From: Candidatus Luteimonas excrementigallinarum
Lineage (GTDB): Bacteria; Pseudomonadota; Gammaproteobacteria; Xanthomonadales; Xanthomonadaceae
Direction: 5' to 3'
Length of the DNA stretch: 11,922 bases
Assembly (NCBI GenBank): GCA_019115725.1
Contig: DXCY01000281.1
Coordinates: 1 to 11,922 of the forward strand
A model generated the notes under the pieces. The model searched no databases. It was given only the letters and a program-made list of their open reading frames with translations, and was not told the origin of the DNA. Below are positions 1 through 5,886 of the stretch, piece after piece. Made by a program: the position numbers and the translations under genes. The number at the start of each line of letters is the position of its first letter. Position 1 is the stretch's first letter.

Positions 1-2127
1 GATGTAGTCGGCCAGGGCGGAGGTTTCGTTGATGAAGGGATCCACCGAGACGAACAGCGGCAGCCGCTTTGGGTCCTTGAGCTTGTCCGCCAGCGCATTC
101 TCGAACCCGCACATGGAGTAGATCGGGTTGCTCATGTGGTTGATCCACGCCTTGACCGGATACGGATAGCCGGCCAGCCCGGAAGCAAGCATCTCGCTGG
201 AGATGCCTCCGACAGCGGGATACCAGGGCGCCTGTGCGGGGTACGGGTTCTGCCCGGCCTCCTGCTTGCGCTTGAACTCGCTGGTGCGCTCGTACGGGAA
301 GCGGTTGCGCGACAGGGCCACGCCACTGGCCTTCACCGAGCCTTCGAACTGGGCGAAGTTGTAGCGCGGGCCGGGACCAAACGGGCCGAACGGGCCGGCG
401 TCCATCACCCAGCCGCCCTTGACGTTGAGGTTGCCGACCAGGTTGTTGAGCATGGCGATGGCATAGGCGGTGTAGAAGCCCGAGCCATTCATGGTGCCGC
501 CGTGCGAATTGGCCACGGCCTTTTTGCCATGGCTGGTGAACTCGTGGGCCAGCGCCTCGATCTCGTTCACCGGCACTCCGCACAGGTCGGAGTATTCGGC
601 CAGGCTCTTGCGATGGGATTCGGCGCGCAGCTTGGCAAACGCGCTGCACACCGCCACGGGGGTCGGGGCTTGGCCGTCGGCGCCTGGCAGGTCGAGTTCG
701 CGTTCGACCAGCAGCTCGGCGGGCGCGGCCAGGGTGTGGGCCACCAGCGAACCATCGGCCGCCTGCACCACGTAGACGTCATCGGTCGGGGTGCCGTCAT
801 CGGCCGGAGCCGGCGCGGGCAGGCCGATGTCGACGCCGCGCAGGAACTGGCCGTAGCGCGGGTGATCCGGGTCGTTGACCAGCAGATGGGTGGCGTTGCT
901 CCACGCCGCCTCGCCGGCGGCCTGCATGGCAGCTGGACCTGGCTGGGTGAGAAAGCCCGTGTCGTAGCGTTCGTTGTCGATGATCCAGCGGATCAGCCCC
1001 ATCGCCAGGGCGAGATCGGACGCGGGCTTGACCGGCAGCCAGCGGCTGTTGTCGCCCGAAGCGTGGTTGGAAGAGGTGGGCAGCATCGGCGAGACGACCA
1101 CATAGCGGTAGGCGTTCTCCGGCCGCGAACGCGCTTCGGCCAGCTCCCGCCCGGTGCGCTGGAACGGGTTGCCCGACTGCGCCGGCGAGGTACCGATGAA
1201 CAGCCCGAAGCGGGAGTTTTTCCAGTCCGGCTTGCCATGCGGCATTCCGACCAGATCACCCAGCGCTGCACCCGTGCCCACGCGGTAACTCTGTCCGCAA
1301 TAGGAGCCGTGGTTGGACACGTTCACGGTGCCGAAGGACTGGCGTGCAAAGCGGTTGATCAGCGGCGTGCGACCCTCGTTGGCCGAGTCGGTCATCAGCA
1401 GCTGGTTGGAGCGCGGACCGTACTCCGGATTGTCCGGGTCGATCAGCGTTTCCACATCGCGGATGGCAGCCAGGCCATCCACATGTCCTTCGCCGAACAG
1501 GTCGCCGCCTTCGCAGATCTCCTTGACCAGCTGCTCCAGGGAAATGGTCTCCCACTGTCCAGAGCCGCGTGGCCCGACGCGCTTGAGCGGCGCCAGTACG
1601 CGGTGCGGTGCCTTCTGGTGTTCCAGCATGGCCGAGCCGCGGGCGCAGGCGGTGGCGCGGCCTTCCAGGCCGTTGTCTCCGCCGAGCATGGCGTAGACCT
1701 CGCGCACCGGCGTTTCCATGGGCGCGGGCCGGGTCGTGGCCAGCGGGTGGTACGGGTTACCGGCAATGCGGATGATCTGGTTGTTTTCCACGTCCACGCG
1801 GATACGCACGCCGCACTGGGTCCAGCAGCCCAGGCAACTGGAAGGACTGACCACCTGGCCGGGCTGGGTGCTCAGCGCGCCAGTGACGGGATCGATGCGG
1901 AATTCGGGGGTGAGCGACTTTCCTCGCAGAGCATCTTTGGGCACTTCGCCGGAGCTGCCAGTAGCCAGCCCCTGCACGCCGCGCGCAACGGTGCCGCCGT
2001 AGCCGGCCGCAAAGGCGGTCAGTCCGCCGGCGATCGCACCGCCGCGCAGCAGGAAGCGGCGACGGTCGTGTTCGGGCGCCTGCTTGTCGTCGTCATCGGA
2101 GGGAGGAGGATTGTTCCTGTCAGCCAT
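1..2127 (-). CDS. ttrA: Tetrathionate reductase catalytic subunit TtrA (3' end outside the window)
   Basis: Molybdopterin (bis-MGD) catalytic subunit that reduces tetrathionate to thiosulfate on the periplasmic side of the inner membrane. The frame is open from the ATG at 2127 to base 1, giving 709 residues; Salmonella TtrA is about 1020, so roughly 300 C-terminal residues lie outside. Seen: a twin-arginine motif D-RRRFLL (residues 21-27) followed by a hydrophobic stretch, indicating Tat export; an N-terminal 4Fe-4S motif CLGCWTQC (C98, C101, C105) with the fourth cysteine in ACARG (C161); and NHGSYCG with C277 as the likely molybdenum ligand. The start is preceded by AGGAG at good spacing and overlaps the end of ttrC by 8 bases (ATGGCTGA), so translation is coupled. 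The n-region is oddly acidic (DDDDK, residues 11-15). Identity as TtrA rather than another cysteine-ligated DMSO-reductase-family enzyme rests mainly on the B-C-A gene order and the very Salmonella-like TtrB. Confidence 0.9.
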   Translation of the reverse strand, partial: MADRNNPPPSDDDDKQAPEHDRRRFLLRGGAIAGGLTAFAAGYGGTVARGVQGLATGSSGEVPKDALRGKSLTPEFRIDPVTGALSTQPGQVVSPSSCLGCWTQCGVRIRVDVENNQIIRIAGNPYHPLATTRPAPMETPVREVYAMLGGDNGLEGRATACARGSAMLEHQKAPHRVLAPLKRVGPRGSGQWETISLEQLVKEICEGGDLFGEGHVDGLAAIRDVETLIDPDNPEYGPRSNQLLMTDSANEGRTPLINRFARQSFGTVNVSNHGSYCGQSYRVGTGAALGDLVGMPHGKPDWKNSRFGLFIGTSPAQSGNPFQRTGRELAEARSRPENAYRYVVVSPMLPTSSNHASGDNSRWLPVKPASDLALAMGLIRWIIDNERYDTGFLTQPGPAAMQAAGEAAWSNATHLLVNDPDHPRYGQFLRGVDIGLPAPAPADDGTPTDDVYVVQAADGSLVAHTLAAPAELLVERELDLPGADGQAPTPVAVCSAFAKLRAESHRKSLAEYSDLCGVPVNEIEALAHEFTSHGKKAVANSHGGTMNGSGFYTAYAIAMLNNLVGNLNVKGGWVMDAGPFGPFGPGPRYNFAQFEGSVKASGVALSRNRFPYERTSEFKRKQEAGQNPYPAQAPWYPAVGGISSEMLASGLAGYPYPVKAWINHMSNPIYSMCGFENALADKLKDPKRLPLFVSVDPFINETSALADYI

Positions 2128-3217
2128 GGGATGGCTCCTGGAGGCCGTGGGATGAGGTTGCCGGGGCAGCAGCCGAACGGTCTGGCGCAACGCCGGTGTG
2201 GGGCGGGTACAGCTCCAGCCCCCAGCCGAGCATCGCCACCAGCGCGATGCACAGGCCGGCAATGCCGAGCATGCCCATCAGCCCGTCGCCACCCAGCGGC
2301 ATGCTGTAGATGTAGAGGCCGGCACCGTACTTGGGCACGCTCTGCACTCCCATGAACAGCGCCCAGCGGAAGATCCAGGCGGCCGCGGCCAGTGCCAGGC
2401 CCAGTGCCAGCGTGTAGCCCCTGTGCTGCATCAGCCTGCGCCCTGCCAGCAGCGCCGCCACCACTGCCACCCCGCCGATGGCCGAACCGACCATCGTGGT
2501 GCGCCAGGTGGGGAAGCTGCTGAACAGGTGCACGGCCTGGCTGAAGGATGCGCTGCCGGCGGTGAGTCCGACCGCGGCCCAGGACAGCGCCGCGGCCACC
2601 AGCGCTGCGGCGAGCCCCAGGCCTGCCAGGCGCAGGGCCTGCAGGGCGTCGGCACCCGGCCGCAGCGCGGCAGGCAGGAAGCGTTCGAGGATGAAGATTG
2701 CACCCACGGCAGCCAGCCAGCCGGTCAGGGTCAGGTTGACCGGTACCCAGACCGTGTTCCACAGCGGCCGGGCCCGCACCACCATCATTTCCCCGCCGCT
2801 GTACACCACAACGCCAAGCGCCGAAAGCACCAGCAGCGGCGCCAGCCAGCGTGCCCAGTTGAGCCTGCCCAGCCACCAGCTCGCGCACGTGGCCAGGGAC
2901 AGGCCCACGAAGGCCGGCATCAGCAGCGAGCCCAACGACATCCACGACCACGGGGTGAAGTACGCGTAGAAGTGCCAGAAACGCGCCGGCTGGTGCAGGT
3001 CGGCCAGCAGCGAGAACGGCGCGGCCAAGGCAGTGACAGCCAGGGTGAACAGCACCGCGGGCAGCAGCCTGCGCCGGCGGCTGCCTTCAGGCCCCCACAC
3101 GCACCACGCGGCCAGCAGCGCCGCGCCGGTGGCCACCCCGGCCAGGAAAAAGTACTGCACCGCCCAGGGCAGCCAGGCTACTTCGTAGGCGGGGGTCAAC
3201 AGTTCAGTGATATGCAT
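2120..3217 (-). CDS. ttrC: Tetrathionate reductase membrane subunit TtrC (NrfD/PsrC family)
   Basis: Integral membrane subunit of 365 residues that oxidises quinol and passes electrons to TtrB. The protein is strongly hydrophobic with about nine membrane segments (roughly residues 18-40, 52-72, 92-113, 122-145, 156-178, 192-216, 238-258, 268-290 and 312-335), matching the NrfD/PsrC fold. The N-terminus (TPAYEVAWLPWAVQYFFLAG) is typical of these quinol-oxidising anchors. The soluble C-terminal tail, from about residue 340, is short and Ala/Pro/Ser-rich. The start at 3217 follows ttrB by 12 bases with a GGAG ribosome site, and the TGA stop lies inside the first codons of ttrA. The long reading frames in other phases over this region are compositional shadows. 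Assignment to TtrC specifically comes from context; the NrfD-family call is secure. Confidence 0.92.
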   Translation of the reverse strand: MHITELLTPAYEVAWLPWAVQYFFLAGVATGAALLAAWCVWGPEGSRRRRLLPAVLFTLAVTALAAPFSLLADLHQPARFWHFYAYFTPWSWMSLGSLLMPAFVGLSLATCASWWLGRLNWARWLAPLLVLSALGVVVYSGGEMMVVRARPLWNTVWVPVNLTLTGWLAAVGAIFILERFLPAALRPGADALQALRLAGLGLAAALVAAALSWAAVGLTAGSASFSQAVHLFSSFPTWRTTMVGSAIGGVAVVAALLAGRRLMQHRGYTLALGLALAAAAWIFRWALFMGVQSVPKYGAGLYIYSMPLGGDGLMGMLGIAGLCIALVAMLGWGLELYPPHTGVAPDRSAAAPATSSHGLQEPSHG

Positions 3218-3229
3218 GGCCCGCTCCGG

Positions 3230-4021
3230 TTACAGGTGATCGGCGACCAGGCGCACGGTGGCCTGGCCATCAACGCCGTCGACGAATTCATCCGGCAAGC
3301 CGATGTAGAAGACATGGGGTGCGGTCTGCATGCCCGGCTTGAGCACCTTGATGTCGTCCTTGTTGGCGGCAATGCGGCTGCTGATCTCACTGTCCGGGTC
3401 GTTGAGGTCGCCAATGACACGGGCCCCGCCCACGCAGCTTTCCACGCAGGCCGGCAGCAGCCCGGCTTCCAGCCGATGCTCGCAGAACGTGCACTTGTCG
3501 GCGGTCTGGGTTTCGCGGTTGATGAAGCGCGCGTCGTAGGGACAGGCCTGGACGCAGTACCCGCAGCCCACGCAGCGCTCGTTGTCCACCAGCACGATGC
3601 CGTCGCTGCGCTGGAACGTGGCCTGCACCGGGCACACCGGCACGCACGGCGGGTTGTCGCAGTGGTTGCACAGGCGCGGCAGGCTGACCATCGCCGGCGC
3701 GCTGCCGTCGGCCTTGTCGATCTCGTACTGCAGCACCGTGGTGCGGAACTGGCCGACTGGCGGCAGGTTCTCGACCGAGCAGCTGACGGTGCAGGCCTGG
3801 CAGCCGATGCACTTGCGCATGTCGATCAACATGCCGAAACGCTTGCCTTCCATGCCCTGCCGGCGCGCGGGCTGGAACAGCGAATCGCCCGGCAGCGCCG
3901 CCTTGGCGCCGGTGGAGACGCCGAAGGTGGTGGCCATGGCCACCAGCCCCTGCAGGAAGCCACGCTTGCTGGGGGAGTGCCCCACGGACTCTGCCGGACG
4001 CGTTTCATCAAGGATTTTCAT
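3230..4021 (-). CDS. ttrB: Tetrathionate reductase iron-sulfur subunit TtrB
   Basis: Electron-transfer subunit of 263 residues linking TtrC to TtrA at the periplasmic face. All sixteen cysteines of the four-cluster ferredoxin fold are present: C71/C74/C77/C81, C118/C121/C126/C130, C150/C153/C156/C160 and C177/C180/C192/C196. Stretches such as RLCNHCDNPPCVPVCPVQAT, ETQTADKCTFC and LLPACVESCVGGAR match Salmonella TtrB as I recall it, which makes this the strongest anchor for naming the operon. The N-terminus carries the Tat-like motif SKRGFLQ (residues 18-24), with lysine where the first arginine is normally found, then a hydrophobic segment and AKA. Salmonella TtrB is the known natural case of a KR Tat signal. 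First gene of ttrBCA. The start at 4021 has GGAGAGG at 4029-4035, about 7 bases upstream. It is preceded by an FNR-type promoter. Confidence 0.96.
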   Translation of the reverse strand: MKILDETRPAESVGHSPSKRGFLQGLVAMATTFGVSTGAKAALPGDSLFQPARRQGMEGKRFGMLIDMRKCIGCQACTVSCSVENLPPVGQFRTTVLQYEIDKADGSAPAMVSLPRLCNHCDNPPCVPVCPVQATFQRSDGIVLVDNERCVGCGYCVQACPYDARFINRETQTADKCTFCEHRLEAGLLPACVESCVGGARVIGDLNDPDSEISSRIAANKDDIKVLKPGMQTAPHVFYIGLPDEFVDGVDGQATVRLVADHL

Positions 4022-4047
4022 CGGCCTGCCTCTCCATTTCGACCCGC

Positions 4048-4053
4048 ATTATC
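4048..4053 (-). promoter_or_regulatory. Predicted -10 element of the ttrBCA promoter
   Basis: On the minus strand the hexamer reads GATAAT. It sits 22 bases downstream of the edge of the FNR box and predicts a transcription start near 4040, leaving a leader of about 19 bases that still contains the GGAGAGG ribosome site (4029-4035). No good -35 hexamer is present; the FNR box occupies that place, as expected for an activator-dependent promoter. The start site is inferred from spacing only. Confidence 0.7.
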
Positions 4054-4073
4054 AACAGCATCCAGAACGTCGT

Positions 4074-4089
4074 ATTGATTTGAATCAAT
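4074..4089 (-). promoter_or_regulatory. FNR/ANR (Crp-Fnr family) binding site upstream of ttrB
   Basis: The 16-mer ATTGAT-TTGA-ATCAAT contains a perfect copy of the FNR consensus TTGAT-N4-ATCAA (4075-4088). Its centre at 4081.5 lies about 41 bases upstream of the start site predicted from the GATAAT -10, the canonical class II activation position. This implies that ttrBCA is switched on when oxygen is absent. In Salmonella ttr transcription also needs TtrRS; no ttrRS genes lie in this window. Confidence 0.85.
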
Positions 4090-4091
4090 GG

Positions 4092-4120
4092 GGTTTTCCG
4101 CGCTGTTTTGCGGATAAACC
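4092..4120. repeat. Imperfect inverted repeat upstream of the FNR box
   Basis: GGTTTTCCGC (4092-4101), an 8-base loop and GCGGATAAACC (4110-4120) pair over ten base pairs with a single bulged base. It sits between the stop of the AhpD-like gene (4153) and the FNR box, centred near -66 relative to the predicted ttrB start site. It could be an operator for a second ttr activator such as TtrR, or an RNA hairpin ending the upstream transcript. No T-run follows it on either strand, so a standard intrinsic terminator is not well supported. Confidence 0.5.
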
Positions 4121-4152
4121 GATCAAAATAGCGGGCATGGATTAGCTGGGAA

Positions 4153-4524
4153 TTAAGGCGTGCCGGAATCGTCGCGGCCGCCACTGAACTCCTCGAATGC
4201 CGCCAGCGCATTGGCCGCGTACATCAGCGACGGCCCGCCGCCCATGTAGACGGCGACCGCCAGCATTTCCCGGAACTCCTCCGGCGTGGCGCCCAGCCGG
4301 ACGAGCGCGCGGGCGTGGAAACCCAGGCATGCGTCGCAGCGGCTGGCAACGCCGATCGCCATCGCGATCAGCTCCTTGGTCTTCCCGTCCAGCGCGCCCG
4401 CGGCCAGGGCGGCCCGGCTCAGCGCGCCGAAGCCTTCCATCACGTCGGCGTTGTTCTCGCGCAGCGGAATCAGGTTCTTCGACACCTTGCGGGTCAGGTC
4501 GGCATAGGAATCAATAGCGGACAT
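4153..4524 (-). CDS. Carboxymuconolactone decarboxylase-family protein, AhpD-like
   Basis: Small protein of 123 residues with an AhpD-like active site. The pattern is E51, C63-D-A-C66 and H70 (SRCDACLGFHARALVRLGAT). The spacing E-12-C-2-C-4-H is the same as in mycobacterial AhpD, whose residues serve in thiol-dependent peroxide reduction. This points to a thiol-disulfide or alkylhydroperoxidase role rather than to decarboxylation. Cytoplasmic; no signal peptide or membrane segment. Last gene of the leftward arm. The start at 4524 has GAGGAA close by, overlapping the stop codon of the methyltransferase gene; the genes are 10 bases apart and surely cotranscribed. The AhpD-type chemistry is inferred from the motif; the physiological substrate is unknown. 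Confidence 0.9.
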   Translation of the reverse strand: MSAIDSYADLTRKVSKNLIPLRENNADVMEGFGALSRAALAAGALDGKTKELIAMAIGVASRCDACLGFHARALVRLGATPEEFREMLAVAVYMGGGPSLMYAANALAAFEEFSGGRDDSGTP

Positions 4525-4534
4525 GGGGCTTTCC

Positions 4535-5182
4535 TCAGGATGATGGGGTGACGGGCCGCGGCTTGGCGGCCACCAGGTCGATCAGCGCGGACATGCCGGA
4601 ATGGCCGGCGCCTTCGTTGATGACGCTGTCGTGCCTGGCCAGGCGCAGGACGCGCATCCCGGCGAAGGCGTCGCGCAGCAGGCCGGCGGTATAGAGCTGC
4701 TCGGCCACCGGCGGGCCGCCGGTGCCGTAAGCCAGCTGTCCGGTGTGATATCCCTGCAGCATCAGCAGGCCACCGGGCTTCAGCGCGCGCTGCATGCCGG
4801 CGAAGATCGAGTCGCGCAGGGCCGGTCCGGCGAACTGGATGAAGATCGCGACGACCACGTCGAAGCGCTCCGTCGGCCACTCCCATTCGCCCAGGTCGGC
4901 CTGCTCCACTTGCAGCCGGACGCCGCGTTCGGCGGCCAGCGCCGTGGCTTTTTCCAGCGCCACGCCGGAAGCGTCCACCGACAGCACGTCCAGGCCCTGT
5001 TCGGCCAGCCATACGCCGTTGCGACCTTCACCATCGGCCACTGCCAGGGCCCTCATGCCGGGGCGCAGCCGGTGGGTCTGCGCCACGAGGAAGGCATTGG
5101 GCGCGGTTCCGTACACGTAGTCCGGGGTGGCGAAGCGCCGGTCCCAGCGCGCGATCGCGTCCGCGTTCCCGCCGACGCTCAT
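4535..5182 (-). CDS. Class I SAM-dependent methyltransferase, TehB/thiol-methyltransferase-like
   Basis: A 215-residue cytoplasmic Rossmann-fold methyltransferase. The glycine-rich SAM motif reads ALAVADGEGRNGVWLA (about residues 45-60), followed by the acidic ribose-binding residue in VLSVDAS, a motif-II-like VEQADLGEW and the post-motif RALKPGGLLMLQGY (about residues 132-145). The N-terminal WDRRFATPDYVYGTAPNAFL is typical of the TehB-like group. The DGEGRN form of motif I is common in that group, some of whose members methylate chalcogen or thiol substrates. The start overlaps the arsR stop as ATGA, so the two are translationally coupled. In this context a thiol or sulfide methylation role is plausible, but the sequence does not fix the substrate. 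Confidence 0.88.
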   Translation of the reverse strand: MSVGGNADAIARWDRRFATPDYVYGTAPNAFLVAQTHRLRPGMRALAVADGEGRNGVWLAEQGLDVLSVDASGVALEKATALAAERGVRLQVEQADLGEWEWPTERFDVVVAIFIQFAGPALRDSIFAGMQRALKPGGLLMLQGYHTGQLAYGTGGPPVAEQLYTAGLLRDAFAGMRVLRLARHDSVINEGAGHSGMSALIDLVAAKPRPVTPSS

Positions 5183-5532
5183 GCCGCCGCGCTCCCGCTT
5201 CCGCCGGACGGGCGTTCGCAGTAGGCCCCGTACAGGGTGGCCATCACCGCGGCGGCCGGCCCCGGGGCCAGCGAATAGTGGATGGTCTGTGCTTCCCGGC
5301 GGGTGGCGACCAGGCCTTCCTCGCGCAGTACCGCCAGGTGCTGGGACAGCGCCGGCTGGCTGACATCCAGCAGCTCGTTGAGCTCGCCCACCGAGTGCTC
5401 GCGGCCGGCCAGCAGGAACAGCACCTGCAGCCGGCGCTCGTTGGCCAGCGCCTTGAGCAGGCGCGCCGCCTCGCCGGAATGGGCCTGCATTTTCCGAAGA
5501 TCGAAGCCGGACGGGTCCAGGCTGTCTTGCAT
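5179..5532 (-). CDS. ArsR-family repressor, BigR/SqrR/YgaV-like (reactive-sulfur sensor type)
   Basis: A 117-residue winged-helix repressor. The DNA-reading part is SVGELNELLDVSQPALSQHLAVLREEGLV (about residues 46-74) and the wing is RREAQTIHYSL (about 77-87). This resembles E. coli YgaV and the SqrR/BigR sulfide/persulfide sensors, which use two cysteines 66 residues apart. Here the C-terminal cysteine is kept (C104 in YGAYC), but the position 66 residues earlier is F38 (QVLFLLAG) where those sensors have Cys. The start chosen is the ATG at 5532, with GGTGGAG just upstream. An in-frame start at 5595 would place 21 extra residues across the promoter and is unlikely. First gene of the leftward operon and divergent from the DUF2892 gene, as expected for a local autoregulator. 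No ArsB-type arsenic genes or CxCxxC metal-binding motif are present. Confidence 0.9.
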   Translation of the reverse strand: MQDSLDPSGFDLRKMQAHSGEAARLLKALANERRLQVLFLLAGREHSVGELNELLDVSQPALSQHLAVLREEGLVATRREAQTIHYSLAPGPAAAVMATLYGAYCERPSGGSGSAAA

Positions 5533-5590
5533 GCGTACTCCACCTGTTTCTGCAGCCGGTTCCGGGGTCCGGAGGTGGCTGGACAGGAGC

Positions 5591-5620
5591 ACCATATCAG
5601 TTGACGCTAATATAAGTCAA
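5591..5620 (-). promoter_or_regulatory. Predicted promoter of arsR-methyltransferase-ahpD-like operon
   Basis: On the minus strand TTGACT (5615-5620) is a near-consensus -35, followed after 17-18 bases by ATATGG/TATGGT (5591-5597) as a weak -10. The start would be near 5584, giving a leader of about 50 bases before the arsR ATG. It overlaps the rightward promoter and the palindrome, so repressor bound here should block both directions. Confidence 0.5.
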
Positions 5621-5632
5621 TGCTAATTTAAT
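5594..5632. promoter_or_regulatory. Candidate operator region of the ArsR-type repressor
   Basis: An AT-rich island in GC-rich surroundings holds three overlapping symmetries. First, ATATCAG-N6-CTAATAT (5594-5613), a 7-bp inverted repeat with one mismatch. Second, TTGAC-N10-GTCAA (5601-5620), a perfect 5-bp inverted repeat made by the two opposed -35 elements. Third, a direct repeat GCTAATATAA/GCTAATTTAA (5606-5615 and 5622-5631) with a 16-bp period. ArsR-family dimers bind such AT-rich imperfect palindromes. Which of the three is the true operator cannot be told from sequence. Confidence 0.55.
5601..5629 (+). promoter_or_regulatory. Predicted sigma-70 promoter of the DUF2892-RND-flavoprotein operon
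   Basis: TTGACG (5601-5606) is a near-perfect -35, followed after exactly 17 bases by TAATTT (5624-5629), with an extended -10 TG at 5621-5622. The start site would be near 5636, with a leader of about 37 bases to the ATG at 5673. It lies inside the candidate operator, which fits repression by the divergent ArsR-type protein. Confidence 0.65.
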
Positions 5633-5672
5633 GCCCCGGGCACGTCGCCCGGATGACTTCCTGGAGACCACC

Positions 5673-5876
5673 ATGAACCTCGACCGCGCCATCTTCGCCT
5701 TCGCCGGCGTCATGATCCTGGCCAGTCTCGCGCTGGCGCACTTCTTCTCGCCCTGGTGGCTGCTGCTGACGGCCTTCGTCGGCCTGAACCTGCTGCAGGC
5801 GAGCTTCACCGGCTTCTGCCCGGCGGCCATGGTGTTCCGCAAGCTGGGCGTGCCCAGCGGCTGCGCGTTCAAGTAA
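5673..5876 (+). CDS. DUF2892 (YgaP-like) small inner-membrane protein
   Basis: A 67-residue protein with two hydrophobic helices (about residues 7-24 and 28-43) and the family signature FTGFCPAAMVFRKLGVPSGC (residues 45-64), with cysteines C49 and C64. DUF2892 is the membrane part of E. coli YgaP, where it is joined to a rhodanese domain; here it stands alone with no rhodanese. YgaP is encoded beside the ArsR-type regulator YgaV in E. coli, so this pairing is conserved. The start at 5673 is chosen because GGAG (5663-5666) precedes it and the DUF2892 consensus begins there. A start at 5631 would overlap the promoter -10. First gene of the rightward operon, 10 bases before the adaptor gene. Its molecular role is unknown; persulfide or thiol handling near the membrane is an inference. 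Confidence 0.88.
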   Translation: MNLDRAIFAFAGVMILASLALAHFFSPWWLLLTAFVGLNLLQASFTGFCPAAMVFRKLGVPSGCAFK

Positions 5877-5886
5877 GGGCGCGGCC

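Noticed and set aside
136..2355. 739-codon open frame on the plus strand opposite ttrA and ttrC
   Set aside because: It is antisense to a protein with full Tat, Fe-S and molybdenum-ligand motifs. Its translation is Gly/Ala/Val/His-rich with no domain, as expected for a shadow frame in high-GC DNA.
2019..2951. 310-codon minus-strand frame overlapping ttrC and ttrA in another phase
   Set aside because: It is Gly/Ala/Arg-rich, lacks domain motifs and conflicts with two well-supported genes on the same strand.
2198..4078. 626-codon open frame on the plus strand opposite ttrC and ttrB
   Set aside because: The translation is Gln/His/Arg/Gly-rich without recognisable motifs, and the minus strand carries clear TtrC and TtrB. 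It is a compositional shadow.
4111..4128. Second FNR-like half-site (minus strand TTGATCGGTTTATC)
   Set aside because: Only one half matches the consensus; TTATC is not ATCAA, so a second FNR site is not supported.
5179..5532. Arsenic resistance operon
   Set aside because: The repressor lacks the metal-binding CxCxxC motif, and no arsenate reductase or ArsB/Acr3 pump is present. The pump is RND-type.
5533..5595. Longer N-terminus for the ArsR-type protein
   Set aside because: It would cover the promoter and operator DNA. The ATG at 5532 has GGTGGAG and gives the usual family length.
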